Source: Agrobacterium tumefaciens (GTDB lineage: Bacteria > Pseudomonadota > Alphaproteobacteria > Rhizobiales > Rhizobiaceae). Taken from it: 64,000 nucleotides of DNA. The notes below the pieces were generated by a model that saw nothing but the letters and a program-made list of their open reading frames with translations, was not told the DNA's origin and ran no database searches. The position numbers and the translations under genes were made by a program. Numbering within the stretch: position 1 is the stretch's first letter; the number at the start of each line of letters is the position of its first letter. Where the stretch lies: the NCBI RefSeq assembly GCF_009649785.1, contig NZ_WJOK01000001.1, positions 330,171-394,170 of the forward strand, given 5' to 3'. Positions 35,730 to 43,562 of the stretch are shown in pieces.

Positions 35730-37682
35730 CTATTTGATCCCAGCTAATCGAAGTGCGTTATAGAATTTTTCATTCGCTACCGGGTCTCGGTCTGGGGACA
35801 GGCTGCTGATTTCCCTCGCCGTCATACCCGGATAGTTTTCCTGAAGCCTGCTGCCGGTTTCCCGGGCAGCGTCCAAATCACCGTGGAGCGCGTGGCTCGC
35901 GGTCAAGACGCGCAATGCCGGCTCGTCATTTTCCATGCGCGCGCACAGTTCTACTGCCGCGCCGTAATCCTCACGCTTGAACGCGATGCTGGCGCCCGCC
36001 CACCAGTAGATGTCGGGTGCGAGCGGATTGAGGTCGATGGCTTGCTGAAACTTTTCCCATGCGGTTTCGGCATCGCCGAAATGGGCGAGCGCATCGGCAT
36101 GCTGGAGCAAAAGGTCGGCGGAGTTGGGCGCAAGCGCCTCCGCTTCGAAGAACCTTTCGGCGGATATGTCGAAATCCCGCTGGTAGAGCGCCACGACGGC
36201 GCACATCCAGTGGCCGACGCCAAGAGCGGGATCGATTTCGACGGAGGCGTCTGCCTCCGCCTTGGCGCGGTGCAGCAGGTGGGGGTCGTTGCCGCCCAGC
36301 ATCAGCCATTCCAGCTGCAGGCTCTGCGCCACGCGGGCGCGGGCAACCGCCATGCTGTTATCCAGATCGACCGCCTTGCGGAACATCGAGCGTGCTCTTC
36401 GAAGAAGCGGCAGGTCGCACTTGCCGCGCAGAAGCTGCTGGCCCTCCAGCAATTGCCGGTAGGCCTCGCCGCTGTGGTTGCGGTCTGGTTCCACCTGAAG
36501 CCGCTCGATCTCGCGGGCAAGCCCCGCGGCCACCTGTTTGGACAGCAGTCGAAAAGCGGCGTGAATATGCCGCGCGGTCAGCACAACCTCCAGCGACCAG
36601 ACGATTTCTCCGGTCGCTTCCTCGATCAGCGCTACCGACATGCGGGCATCGTCGAAAACCGTGGAGACGATGCGGTAATCCGCCCGCAACATTGCATAAC
36701 TGTCGTCGGTCCGGTCGTGTGTCGCTACAAAGGTGCTGTGCGTCGAAAGAACGGTGAAGGTCCGGTATCGAACGAGACTATTGGCGACATCCTCGACAAA
36801 GGCACTCATCACCGGCGATACCGCAAGCCCGTCCACCCGCACCGGACGGCTGAAGGCGACGCGTGGTTTTGCCATCGGTTTTCGGCGGCTACCCTCATCC
36901 GGTTCGGCGGGGGATACTATCGTCGAGGCCAGACTTTGTATCCGCCGTCGAAGCGCCACTGTCTCGGCCTCCGGAGGTCGGTCCTCCTGGCGGAGCTGTT
37001 CCATCAGAAGCTGGAAAATTCCCTCGCAGGCGCTGGTGTTTCCCACCCGCGCATAGGCCGCCATGGCGGCGCGGTAGGTTTCCTCGCGCTCCGGCTCGAT
37101 CTTCAGCGCGCATTCGGCAAGCGATGCGATGTTGTTCGAACTGGCGCGGCCGAACCGCGTCAACTCCTCCAGAAGCGGTGTATAGCTTGAAAAGAACAGG
37201 TCCTTGAGACGGCGTCGCTCAGACAGCAGCCAGAGATAAAGGTGGTCCTGCCCAGCCTCCAGCCCCTCCAGCAGATCGCCGCCGAATTCGAGCAGGGCTT
37301 GCAGCCTCTGCATCGGGTCTTCTGCTCTCGCGCCGGCAAGAAAGATCGCAAGGTCGGTCCGCTGCGCCAGCTTTCCGGCCTTCAGGTCGTTCCCTTCTGT
37401 CAGAAGGATGGCATCGTCATCGCTCGACAGCTTCTGGAGGCGCAGGATCAGCTGCCGCAAATTGCCCAGTGCCCTTTTTTGCTCGACGTTTTCCCATAAC
37501 AGCGATGCGGCCTGCTGGCGGGAAAGGGACTGATTGGGAGCAAGGATCAGGGCGGCAGTGAGGGCAAAGCCCTTGGACGGGAAAAACGCTTGCCGCACCG
37601 CATCGCAGCGCGGGGTGCCAAAAAGCCGGATCGGTATCAGTTCAGCGTTCCCAGCCAATTTCGTTCCCTCATGAATCACCAT
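35730..37682 (-). CDS. SARP/BTAD-type regulator with TolB-like and TPR regions
   Basis: Large putative transcriptional activator of 650 residues. The N-terminal ~100 residues look like an OmpR-type winged helix (IRLFGTPRCDAVRQAFFPSKGFALTAALILAP...LWENVEQKRALGNLRQLILRLQK). Residues ~120-250 form the bacterial transcriptional activator (BTAD) helical repeat domain, ~275-370 a TolB N-terminal-like domain (VAFSRPVRVDG...) and ~390-640 TPR-like repeats (NSADLLLQHADALAHFGDAETAWEKF). This architecture is common beside alphaproteobacterial YcaO-TfuA genes. It heads the operon, eight bases before the 142-residue gene, so it probably autoregulates and controls the system. Direct heptamer repeats lie upstream. 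Confidence 0.85.
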   Translation of the reverse strand: MVIHEGTKLAGNAELIPIRLFGTPRCDAVRQAFFPSKGFALTAALILAPNQSLSRQQAASLLWENVEQKRALGNLRQLILRLQKLSSDDDAILLTEGNDLKAGKLAQRTDLAIFLAGARAEDPMQRLQALLEFGGDLLEGLEAGQDHLYLWLLSERRRLKDLFFSSYTPLLEELTRFGRASSNNIASLAECALKIEPEREETYRAAMAAYARVGNTSACEGIFQLLMEQLRQEDRPPEAETVALRRRIQSLASTIVSPAEPDEGSRRKPMAKPRVAFSRPVRVDGLAVSPVMSAFVEDVANSLVRYRTFTVLSTHSTFVATHDRTDDSYAMLRADYRIVSTVFDDARMSVALIEEATGEIVWSLEVVLTARHIHAAFRLLSKQVAAGLAREIERLQVEPDRNHSGEAYRQLLEGQQLLRGKCDLPLLRRARSMFRKAVDLDNSMAVARARVAQSLQLEWLMLGGNDPHLLHRAKAEADASVEIDPALGVGHWMCAVVALYQRDFDISAERFFEAEALAPNSADLLLQHADALAHFGDAETAWEKFQQAIDLNPLAPDIYWWAGASIAFKREDYGAAVELCARMENDEPALRVLTASHALHGDLDAARETGSRLQENYPGMTAREISSLSPDRDPVANEKFYNALRLAGIK

Positions 37683-37715
37683 CTAACAATGTGTCCGGGA
37701 AATTGAAAGTCATCA

Positions 37716-37745
37716 TTGGCGTTCCATTTGACGCTGGTGTGACGC
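37716..37745. promoter_or_regulatory. Heptamer direct repeats upstream of the SARP-like gene
   Basis: TTGACGC (37728-37734) and GTGACGC (37739-37745) are direct repeats with an 11-base period, preceded by a weaker TTGGCGT at 37716-37722. SARP activators typically bind heptamer direct repeats at 11-base spacing. The site lies in the 173-base gap between the regulator and the divergent 161-residue gene. Confidence 0.35.
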
Positions 37746-37855
37746 CGCTTGCCTATTGTCGTGAATAGAGGCGCGGGCGACGGGCGGAAAACAGCAATCA
37801 TGCATCAGGCAGGCATCGGGAATTTTCGAAATTGATAGCGTTTAACGGAAGCTAC

Positions 37856-38341
37856 ATGGCGTTCGAGCCGCGTACTGAACCTTACCAGCGTGCCGACGAC
37901 GTCGGTTATGCGGTGTGTGAGTTCATGTGGTTCAAAGGGCGCCCGTTCTATCCGGTCTCGGCGCTGGCCCATGCGAAGGTTGCCCATGCCAGACTGTCGG
38001 CATGCGACGACGAAGATGAGGACAATCTCGATATTATTTTCCGCATGCCATTTGCAGCCGGCGGGCATTTTTTCGAGATCGTGCTGCGCTCCAACGAAGG
38101 CACTTCTTACGGTGGCTGGCTGTGGGGAGAAGAGCTGGAAATACTGAACGAGGTCGTCAACGGCTATCGCGTTCTGGCGGGGAAGTTCGAAGACAGGCGG
38201 ATCCGGTTTGAATATTCCAAGCGGTCTCATCGCTACCGGACAGCCGAACCGCTGCCGGTCGAGAAATCCGTCTTCCTGATCCAGCGAGAGGTAAGGCCTT
38301 ACGCGGGAAGGCACGATTTGCCGGGAAGCCCGGCACGTTAA
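37856..38341 (+). CDS. Hypothetical protein, 161 residues, divergent from the YcaO-TfuA operon
   Basis: Unrecognised soluble protein. It has an acidic patch (SACDDEDEDNLDIIF), aromatic-rich segments (EFMWFKGRPFYPV, SYGGWLWGEE) and a basic C-terminal third (RRIRFEYSKRSHRYR). No signal peptide or membrane helix. GGAAG lies five bases before the ATG at 37856; a TTG 24 bases earlier is possible. High third-position GC supports coding on this strand rather than the longer antisense frame. It shares its promoter region with the regulator gene and could belong to the system or be unrelated. Confidence 0.65.
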   Translation: MAFEPRTEPYQRADDVGYAVCEFMWFKGRPFYPVSALAHAKVAHARLSACDDEDEDNLDIIFRMPFAAGGHFFEIVLRSNEGTSYGGWLWGEELEILNEVVNGYRVLAGKFEDRRIRFEYSKRSHRYRTAEPLPVEKSVFLIQREVRPYAGRHDLPGSPAR

Positions 38342-38529
38342 TGGCGGGGCTGATGCCGATGCGTTTCCGGGGGAGCGCAAGAGCGTGGGGCGAGAAGGGG
38401 TTCAACTGGCGCGGCGCGTATTGCGCGCATCGCAAATATGCCCGGTAAAGCCAAGGCTTTGTCGGGAGCAGCAGGTGAATTTTTTTATTTTTATTGTGTG
38501 GAAGATTTGTGATGCCCAATGGAGGTAAC

Positions 38530-38853
38530 ATGCGTAACAGGCGGGTGTCATCACAGCTATTAGCGGTGAGTTGCGCCTCGGGTGACGACGTGCTTTCCCT
38601 TGACGGGAGCGCCAACGACGACCCGCGTCCATCAGTTGCGAACGACAGGCTTTATGTCGTGGGCGAGCCGGTTTCCAGGAAGGTGCTGAGATCTCGCCCG
38701 CCGGAGAACCGGGTTGAGGAAGAGGCTTTTCGCGTGGCGGAAATCAGCAATACCGTCATCGATGTCGATATCAGGCTTGCAAAATGGGCCTGGGCCGTGC
38801 TGGTGATCGGGCATTGCTGGCTGATCTATTTCATGGTGACCAATCTCGGCTGA
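38530..38853 (+). CDS. Small protein with C-terminal membrane helix
   Basis: Unrecognised protein of 107 residues. The N-terminal two thirds are hydrophilic and the C-terminus has one hydrophobic segment, WAWAVLVIGHCWLIYFMV (about residues 85-103), so it is probably a tail-anchored inner membrane protein. GGAGG four bases before the ATG at 38530 supports this start. The 188-base gap upstream contains a T/A-rich stretch (38477-38500) that could be its promoter. It is convergent with the ROK gene. Confidence 0.6.
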   Translation: MRNRRVSSQLLAVSCASGDDVLSLDGSANDDPRPSVANDRLYVVGEPVSRKVLRSRPPENRVEEEAFRVAEISNTVIDVDIRLAKWAWAVLVIGHCWLIYFMVTNLG

Positions 38854-38882
38854 GGCCTCCCCCGGGACATGCGCTCCGGCCT

Positions 38883-40022
38883 TTAACGCACTTCTCCGAC
38901 GCCGTGCAGGATCATCGCCGCCGCACCGAAGGCCACGGGGTCTGTCGCAACCACATCCGGCAGCTGGATTTTCGGCTGTATCACCTTTGCGCCGTCGAAC
39001 GGGTCCGAGCGTTCGTAATCCAGCCATTCCGCCAGCCGCTGTCGTACGATCCTTGGTAAGGTGCCGCCGACAAAGATTGCCGTGGGCGCCAGAACGGCGC
39101 TGACAGCGAAGGCGAGGCGCGCAACCTCCGGTCCCGCCCGTTCCAGCCACGCCTCAAACACGGCGGAGTTGCGCAAGAGGTAATCCGTCCAGACCTCGGG
39201 TGCGCGCCCCGAGGGTTTTTCTCCCACATGCTCCACGCACCATGCCGCCAGGTCTTCGAAGGAGGGCCGCGAAGTGCTGCGGCCGCGCAAGGCGCCGATC
39301 TCGCCGGCATTGCCGAGATAACCGCGATAAAGCTCATTTTTGATAATGATGCCGCCGCCGATCCCCTCGGACAGATAGAGATAAGCGAAATTTTCGTGTC
39401 CGTCCGCATTGCCAAGCGTCAGTTCACCCATGGCTGCGGCATTGGCATCATTTTCTATGATCACCGGACAACGCAGCGCCTCGCGCAGCATGGCGGAAAG
39501 GTCAGACCCGGCCCAGGAAATAACCTCTTCGGCAAGATCGAGCGACATGGCTTCCTTGCGAAAGCGGGTCGGCATTGCAATGGCCGCGCCGATCAGTTGG
39601 CTCCTGTTGATCGCATTTTTCGTCAGTAGTTCTTCGGATCCGTCCTGAAGCGCCCGTTGGACATCGGAAAACGCGTCATAGGAGCCGCGCATCTGCAATT
39701 CTCCAACGATCTCTCCGCCAAAATTCAACAGCGTCAACATCACCGAATAACGGTTGGCGTGCGCACCAAGGGCGTAACCGACAGTTTTTTTGAGCGTGAG
39801 GTCGATATGGGGTGCGCCACGGCCTTCCTGCCGGCGTGCACCTTCCTCGATGATACCGCGTTCAAGCAGATTGCGCGTCATCATGCTCACGGCAGCCGGC
39901 GTTATGCTGCAATAGTCGGCAAGCTCGACCCGCGAGGCCGAACCCTTGCGCCTGATATATCCCAGAAGCGCACCCTGTGTTGCGCCAATGCCTGCCAACC
40001 TGCCCTGCCGTCTCTCAGTCAA
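38883..40022 (-). CDS. ROK-family transcriptional regulator lacking the zinc motif
   Basis: Regulator of 379 residues with an N-terminal winged helix (residues ~15-70, ELADYCSITPAAVSMMTRNLLERGII) and a ROK domain (ENDANAAAMGELTLG, SEGIGGGIIIKNELYRGYLGNAGEIGAL). The Cys-rich zinc motif CxCGxxGCxE that normally follows GEIG is absent; the sequence goes on RGRSTSRPSFEDLA. The start is a TTG with GGGAGAG upstream. It is divergent from a solute-binding protein gene, and a perfect 9+3+9 palindrome lies between them, so it probably represses that transporter operon. Confidence 0.82.
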   Translation of the reverse strand: MTERRQGRLAGIGATQGALLGYIRRKGSASRVELADYCSITPAAVSMMTRNLLERGIIEEGARRQEGRGAPHIDLTLKKTVGYALGAHANRYSVMLTLLNFGGEIVGELQMRGSYDAFSDVQRALQDGSEELLTKNAINRSQLIGAAIAMPTRFRKEAMSLDLAEEVISWAGSDLSAMLREALRCPVIIENDANAAAMGELTLGNADGHENFAYLYLSEGIGGGIIIKNELYRGYLGNAGEIGALRGRSTSRPSFEDLAAWCVEHVGEKPSGRAPEVWTDYLLRNSAVFEAWLERAGPEVARLAFAVSAVLAPTAIFVGGTLPRIVRQRLAEWLDYERSDPFDGAKVIQPKIQLPDVVATDPVAFGAAAMILHGVGEVR

Positions 40023-40067
40023 AGTTTCACTCTCCCGCGCTTTACCTGGGGAAATGTCATGAAGCTG

Positions 40068-40088
40068 TTAATTAAGCAACTTAATTAA
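40068..40088. promoter_or_regulatory. Perfect palindromic operator between ROK gene and transporter operon
   Basis: TTAATTAAG (40068-40076), CAA, CTTAATTAA (40080-40088): a perfect inverted repeat 28 bases before the binding-protein ATG and 45 bases from the ROK start. Position and symmetry fit the operator of the divergent ROK regulator. Confidence 0.65.
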
Positions 40089-40116
40089 ATAATCAGTTTC
40101 AACGGGAATGGATCAC

Positions 40117-41490
40117 ATGTTCAAGTCTCTCACCCTGATGGCCACGGTTGCCCTCGGCGCGCTTTTGCCGGCTGTCGCCTTTGCCGAAGACATCAACATC
40201 AAGCTCTGGACGCTAGCCGACAAGAATGCGCCCGGTCGCGTCACCAACATCGAAGCTGCCGCCGGCATCATGAACGCGCAGTTCAAGGCAGCAGGCGTCG
40301 ACAAACGCGTCGTCATCGACATCAACAACAGCGCCGTGCAGGGCTGGGACTCCTTCGCGCTCGATACGCTGAAGGCGTTTTCGGTGGGGCAGGGGCCGGA
40401 TATCTACATCCTGCCGCATGAATGGATCGGCCAGTTCGCGCAGGACGGCTATGCCATGCCGATGGAAGACAAGATCGCCACTGCTCCCTGGGTCTATGGC
40501 GATATCCTGCCGGTTCTGTGGAATTCGGCCAAGGCGACGGACGGAAAGATTTACGGCATTCCGCAGGACGCGGAAATCCGCATGTTCTTCTACAACAAGG
40601 ACATGCTGCGCAAGATCGGCAAGGACGAAGCCTTCATCGAAGGCCTTCCGGCCAAGGTCGACGCCGGCGAATTCACGCTCGACGATCTGACGACCCTGTC
40701 GAAGGAAGTGGTAGACGGCAAGGCCGCACAATACGGCATGCTGCACCGCCCGAATGTCGGTATCGACTATCTGATGGTGTTCCAGTCCTATGGCGTGAAG
40801 TTCATGGACGAAAAGACCGGCAAGCTGATGTTCCCCAAGGCCGAAATGGCCAAGGCGCTCGGCTGGTATGAGCGCAATGCCAAGGAAGGCGTGACGCCCG
40901 TCGACAATACCGCCATGAGCTGGGAGGCGATCCAGACGGCCTTCAAGCAGGAAAAGGCCTTCATCTTCCATCAGGGTGTCTGGGCGGTTGCCTGGCAGGT
41001 GGGTGACAAGAACGGCGCGACCTGGCCGACAGACGGCAAGGGATACTTCAACAAGATCGGCTGGATTTCCGCTCCGGCAGCCGAAAAAGGCGGCAAGCCG
41101 GCCAACCTGTCGCACCCGCTGCTCTACACCCTCAATCCGAAGAGTGCCAATGCCGATATCGCCGCCGATCTCGTGGCGCTTGCGACATTGCCCTATTTCA
41201 ACAACGAACACGCGGTGACATCCTATCATACGGCCATCAGCAACGCCCAGACGGCCATGCCGAAATACCGCGATAACTGGGTACTCTCCGCTGCTTCGCC
41301 GATGATGAAATACGCGCAGTTTGTGCCCAACCACACCAAGTTCGGCAGCTACAACAAGGTGCTGTTCAGCGGTCTGCAAGCGGTTGAGACCGGCAAGATG
41401 ACGGCCGCGCAGGCGGTCGATTTCATCGCCGACGAGCTTGAGCTGCAATTTGGCGCAGAGATCGAAATCCGCGACGCCGCAAGCAACTGA
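40117..41490 (+). CDS. ABC transporter extracellular solute-binding protein
   Basis: Family 1 extracellular solute-binding protein of 457 residues with a Sec signal peptide (MFKSLTLMATVALGALLPAVAFA, cleavage near residue 23). Motifs such as GPDIYILPHEWIGQFAQDGYAMPMED, YGIPQDAEIRMFFYNKDML and FHQGVWAVAW are those of the maltose/UgpB-type cluster. ATG at 40117 gives a normal signal peptide; 40108 would add three residues. It heads an operon with two permeases, an ATPase, a GDPD enzyme and an isomerase. The ligand is unknown, perhaps a glycerophosphodiester judging from the neighbours. Confidence 0.88.
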   Translation: MFKSLTLMATVALGALLPAVAFAEDINIKLWTLADKNAPGRVTNIEAAAGIMNAQFKAAGVDKRVVIDINNSAVQGWDSFALDTLKAFSVGQGPDIYILPHEWIGQFAQDGYAMPMEDKIATAPWVYGDILPVLWNSAKATDGKIYGIPQDAEIRMFFYNKDMLRKIGKDEAFIEGLPAKVDAGEFTLDDLTTLSKEVVDGKAAQYGMLHRPNVGIDYLMVFQSYGVKFMDEKTGKLMFPKAEMAKALGWYERNAKEGVTPVDNTAMSWEAIQTAFKQEKAFIFHQGVWAVAWQVGDKNGATWPTDGKGYFNKIGWISAPAAEKGGKPANLSHPLLYTLNPKSANADIAADLVALATLPYFNNEHAVTSYHTAISNAQTAMPKYRDNWVLSAASPMMKYAQFVPNHTKFGSYNKVLFSGLQAVETGKMTAAQAVDFIADELELQFGAEIEIRDAASN

Positions 41491-41557
41491 GTTTGCCCGA
41501 AACCATGCCGCCCGGTTCTGCCGGGCGGCTTTTCCGCGTTCCCACCGGTATATCGTA

Positions 41558-42469
41558 ATGTCTCAATTTCAGCTTCGGGCGCGTCGCCCGGCCCGGCCGA
41601 TCTTTTATCTGGCTCCGGCTCTCGCCTTGCTTGGCCTGTTCTTTCTTGCCCCGATCGTCGTCAATCTGGTGATCGCCTTTACCGATATGGGCGCAAACCT
41701 GAGGGTGGGCAAATTCACGGTCGAGAATTTCCAGCGCATGTTTCAGCGCGACGTGCGCCTGCCGATGGTGTTGCTGACGACGCTGATCTATGTCGGCGCA
41801 ACGCTGTTCATCTTCAATATCGGGCTTGGCGCGCTTCTGGCCGTAACGACCACGGCGATACCGGACCGGCTAGGCAACTTTTTTCGCGGCCTCTGGCTGC
41901 TGCCGCGCATGAGCCCCGCCGTGCTTTACGGCGTGCTGTGGATATGGATCGCCGATCCGACGTCTTCCGGCCTGCTCAACCAGTTTCTTGGCGCGCTCGG
42001 CGCACCCGCTCTCAACCTGCGCAACGACTTTCCGCTGTTTCTGGTGGTGGTGGCGAACGGTGTCGTCGGCGCGTCTTTCGCCATGGTCATCCTCACATCG
42101 GCCATCCGCTCCATACCGTCGCATCTGGCCAATGCCGCGCGCGTCGATGGCGCCAGCGAATGGGGTGTGCTTCGCCATGTCGTCGCACCCGCGCTCTCGG
42201 CACCGATCCGTTTCATCACGCTCTATCAGGCGCTCTCACTGATGACGACCTATGAATATATCCTGCTCATCACCGGCGGTGGGCCTGTCTACGATTCCAC
42301 GACCTATCCGCTTTATATCTACCGGCGCGCCTTCGAAAACGGCGCCTATGCCTATGGTGCTGCACTTGCGCTTGGCCTGATGGCGATAGGCGTTGCCATC
42401 ACCCTCATTCAATGGCGCATCAGCAATATGCGCTCGACTTTTGCTCCCGCCAAAATCGAGGTGCTGTGA
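41558..42469 (+). CDS. ABC transporter permease (MalF/UgpA type)
   Basis: Inner-membrane permease of 303 residues with six hydrophobic helices and the cytoplasmic EAA-type loop AARVDGASEWGVLRHVVAPALSAPI. The N-terminus RPIFYLAPALALLGLFFLAPIVVNL is the usual start of binding-protein-dependent sugar permeases. It ends in ATGA/TGATG overlap with the next permease, showing translational coupling. Forms the channel heterodimer with the following gene product. Confidence 0.9.
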   Translation: MSQFQLRARRPARPIFYLAPALALLGLFFLAPIVVNLVIAFTDMGANLRVGKFTVENFQRMFQRDVRLPMVLLTTLIYVGATLFIFNIGLGALLAVTTTAIPDRLGNFFRGLWLLPRMSPAVLYGVLWIWIADPTSSGLLNQFLGALGAPALNLRNDFPLFLVVVANGVVGASFAMVILTSAIRSIPSHLANAARVDGASEWGVLRHVVAPALSAPIRFITLYQALSLMTTYEYILLITGGGPVYDSTTYPLYIYRRAFENGAYAYGAALALGLMAIGVAITLIQWRISNMRSTFAPAKIEVL

Positions 42470-43557
42470 TGACGCTCGCCCACACCCACTCGCATGCCCA
42501 CAGCAGGTGTGCCCTTGATCTGAAGCCGGACTGGACGCGTCTTGAAAGGCGCAGCCTTGCCCATCGCGCCGGTTTCGTTCCCGTCATTCTTGTGTTCCTG
42601 ACGGTGGTTTCGGTGCCGGTTCTCCTGCCCTACCTGTGGCTGCTGGTGAAGTCGCTTACGACTTCCGACGACAATCTCAGCCGACTTGTGCTGTGGCGCA
42701 GCGGCGCAATCGCCGCTTTTGCCTATGGCGGGGCGATAGCAGTTGCGCTTCTTTCCGCGCGCCTGCGCAATCCCGCGCTGCTATGGCTGGCATTTGGTGC
42801 CGTGGTCGCGGCGCTCGTCTTCGCGCTGGTGCTGCCGCATCTGACTATCGACAACTACAGTTTCCTCTGGAGCCGCGATATCGAGAAAACCGGCACCACG
42901 CGCATGGCGCTGATGCCGTCCGTCTGGACCGCCATGCGCAGTTCACTGCTGTTTGCCGCTTCCCAGACGCTGATCGTCGCGCTGGTCGCCACGCCGGCCG
43001 CCTATGCGCTGTCGCGCTTCACCTTCGCCGGGCGTGAAAACGTGCTGCGCGGGCTTTTGCTGCTGCATGCCTTTCCGGCGCTCGCGCTCACCGTCGCGAT
43101 CTTCGTGCAACTGCATTACATGGGCCTGCTCAACAATCTCTTCGGCGTCGTGCTGGTCATGAGTGCGCTTGAGCTGCCGTTTGCAATTTTTGTTCTCAAG
43201 GGCTTTTTCGATAACGTTCCCTGGGACATCGAAATGAGCGCCGTCACCGATGGCGCGACCCGCTTCCAAGCCTTTCGCATGGTGGTTCTGCCGCAGGTAA
43301 GAAGCGGGCTGATCGCGGTTGCCACCTTCACCTTTCTGCGTGGCTGGGAAGAATATGTCTTCGTCCAGACCCTGCTCATCGAAAAAAGCCAGATGACGAT
43401 GAGCCTCTATCTCTTCTTCGTGGCACAGGACAGCGCCGGCGTGAACTACGGCATGATCGCTGCCGTAGGCATCATCTATCTGTTGCCTGTGCTGATCATT
43501 TACATCTTCACGCAGAAATACATCACCCAGATGAGTTTCGGCGGGATCAAAGGATAA
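42469..43557 (+). CDS. ABC transporter permease (MalG/UgpE type) with inserted helices
   Basis: Second permease, 362 residues instead of the usual ~280. The standard parts are present: first helix near residues 36-60, LTIDNYSFLW, the EAA loop AVTDGATRFQAFRMVVLPQVRSG and C-terminal helices. Between KSLTT (61-65) and LTIDNY (125-130) there is an insertion of about 55 residues containing two extra hydrophobic helices (about 75-97 and 102-123). The N-terminus is also odd, with a His-rich stretch HTHSHAHSRC. Start overlaps the stop of the previous gene by one base. Confidence 0.88.
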   Translation: MTLAHTHSHAHSRCALDLKPDWTRLERRSLAHRAGFVPVILVFLTVVSVPVLLPYLWLLVKSLTTSDDNLSRLVLWRSGAIAAFAYGGAIAVALLSARLRNPALLWLAFGAVVAALVFALVLPHLTIDNYSFLWSRDIEKTGTTRMALMPSVWTAMRSSLLFAASQTLIVALVATPAAYALSRFTFAGRENVLRGLLLLHAFPALALTVAIFVQLHYMGLLNNLFGVVLVMSALELPFAIFVLKGFFDNVPWDIEMSAVTDGATRFQAFRMVVLPQVRSGLIAVATFTFLRGWEEYVFVQTLLIEKSQMTMSLYLFFVAQDSAGVNYGMIAAVGIIYLLPVLIIYIFTQKYITQMSFGGIKG

Positions 43558-43562
43558 TCGCC

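Noticed and set aside
35883..37190. Plus-strand open frame of 435 codons within the YcaO region
   Set aside because: Antisense to the SARP-like regulator whose domains are clear.
37805..38380. Minus-strand frame of 191 codons opposite the 161-residue gene
   Set aside because: The plus-strand frame has a ribosome site, better codon use and more protein-like sequence; the minus frame has none of these.
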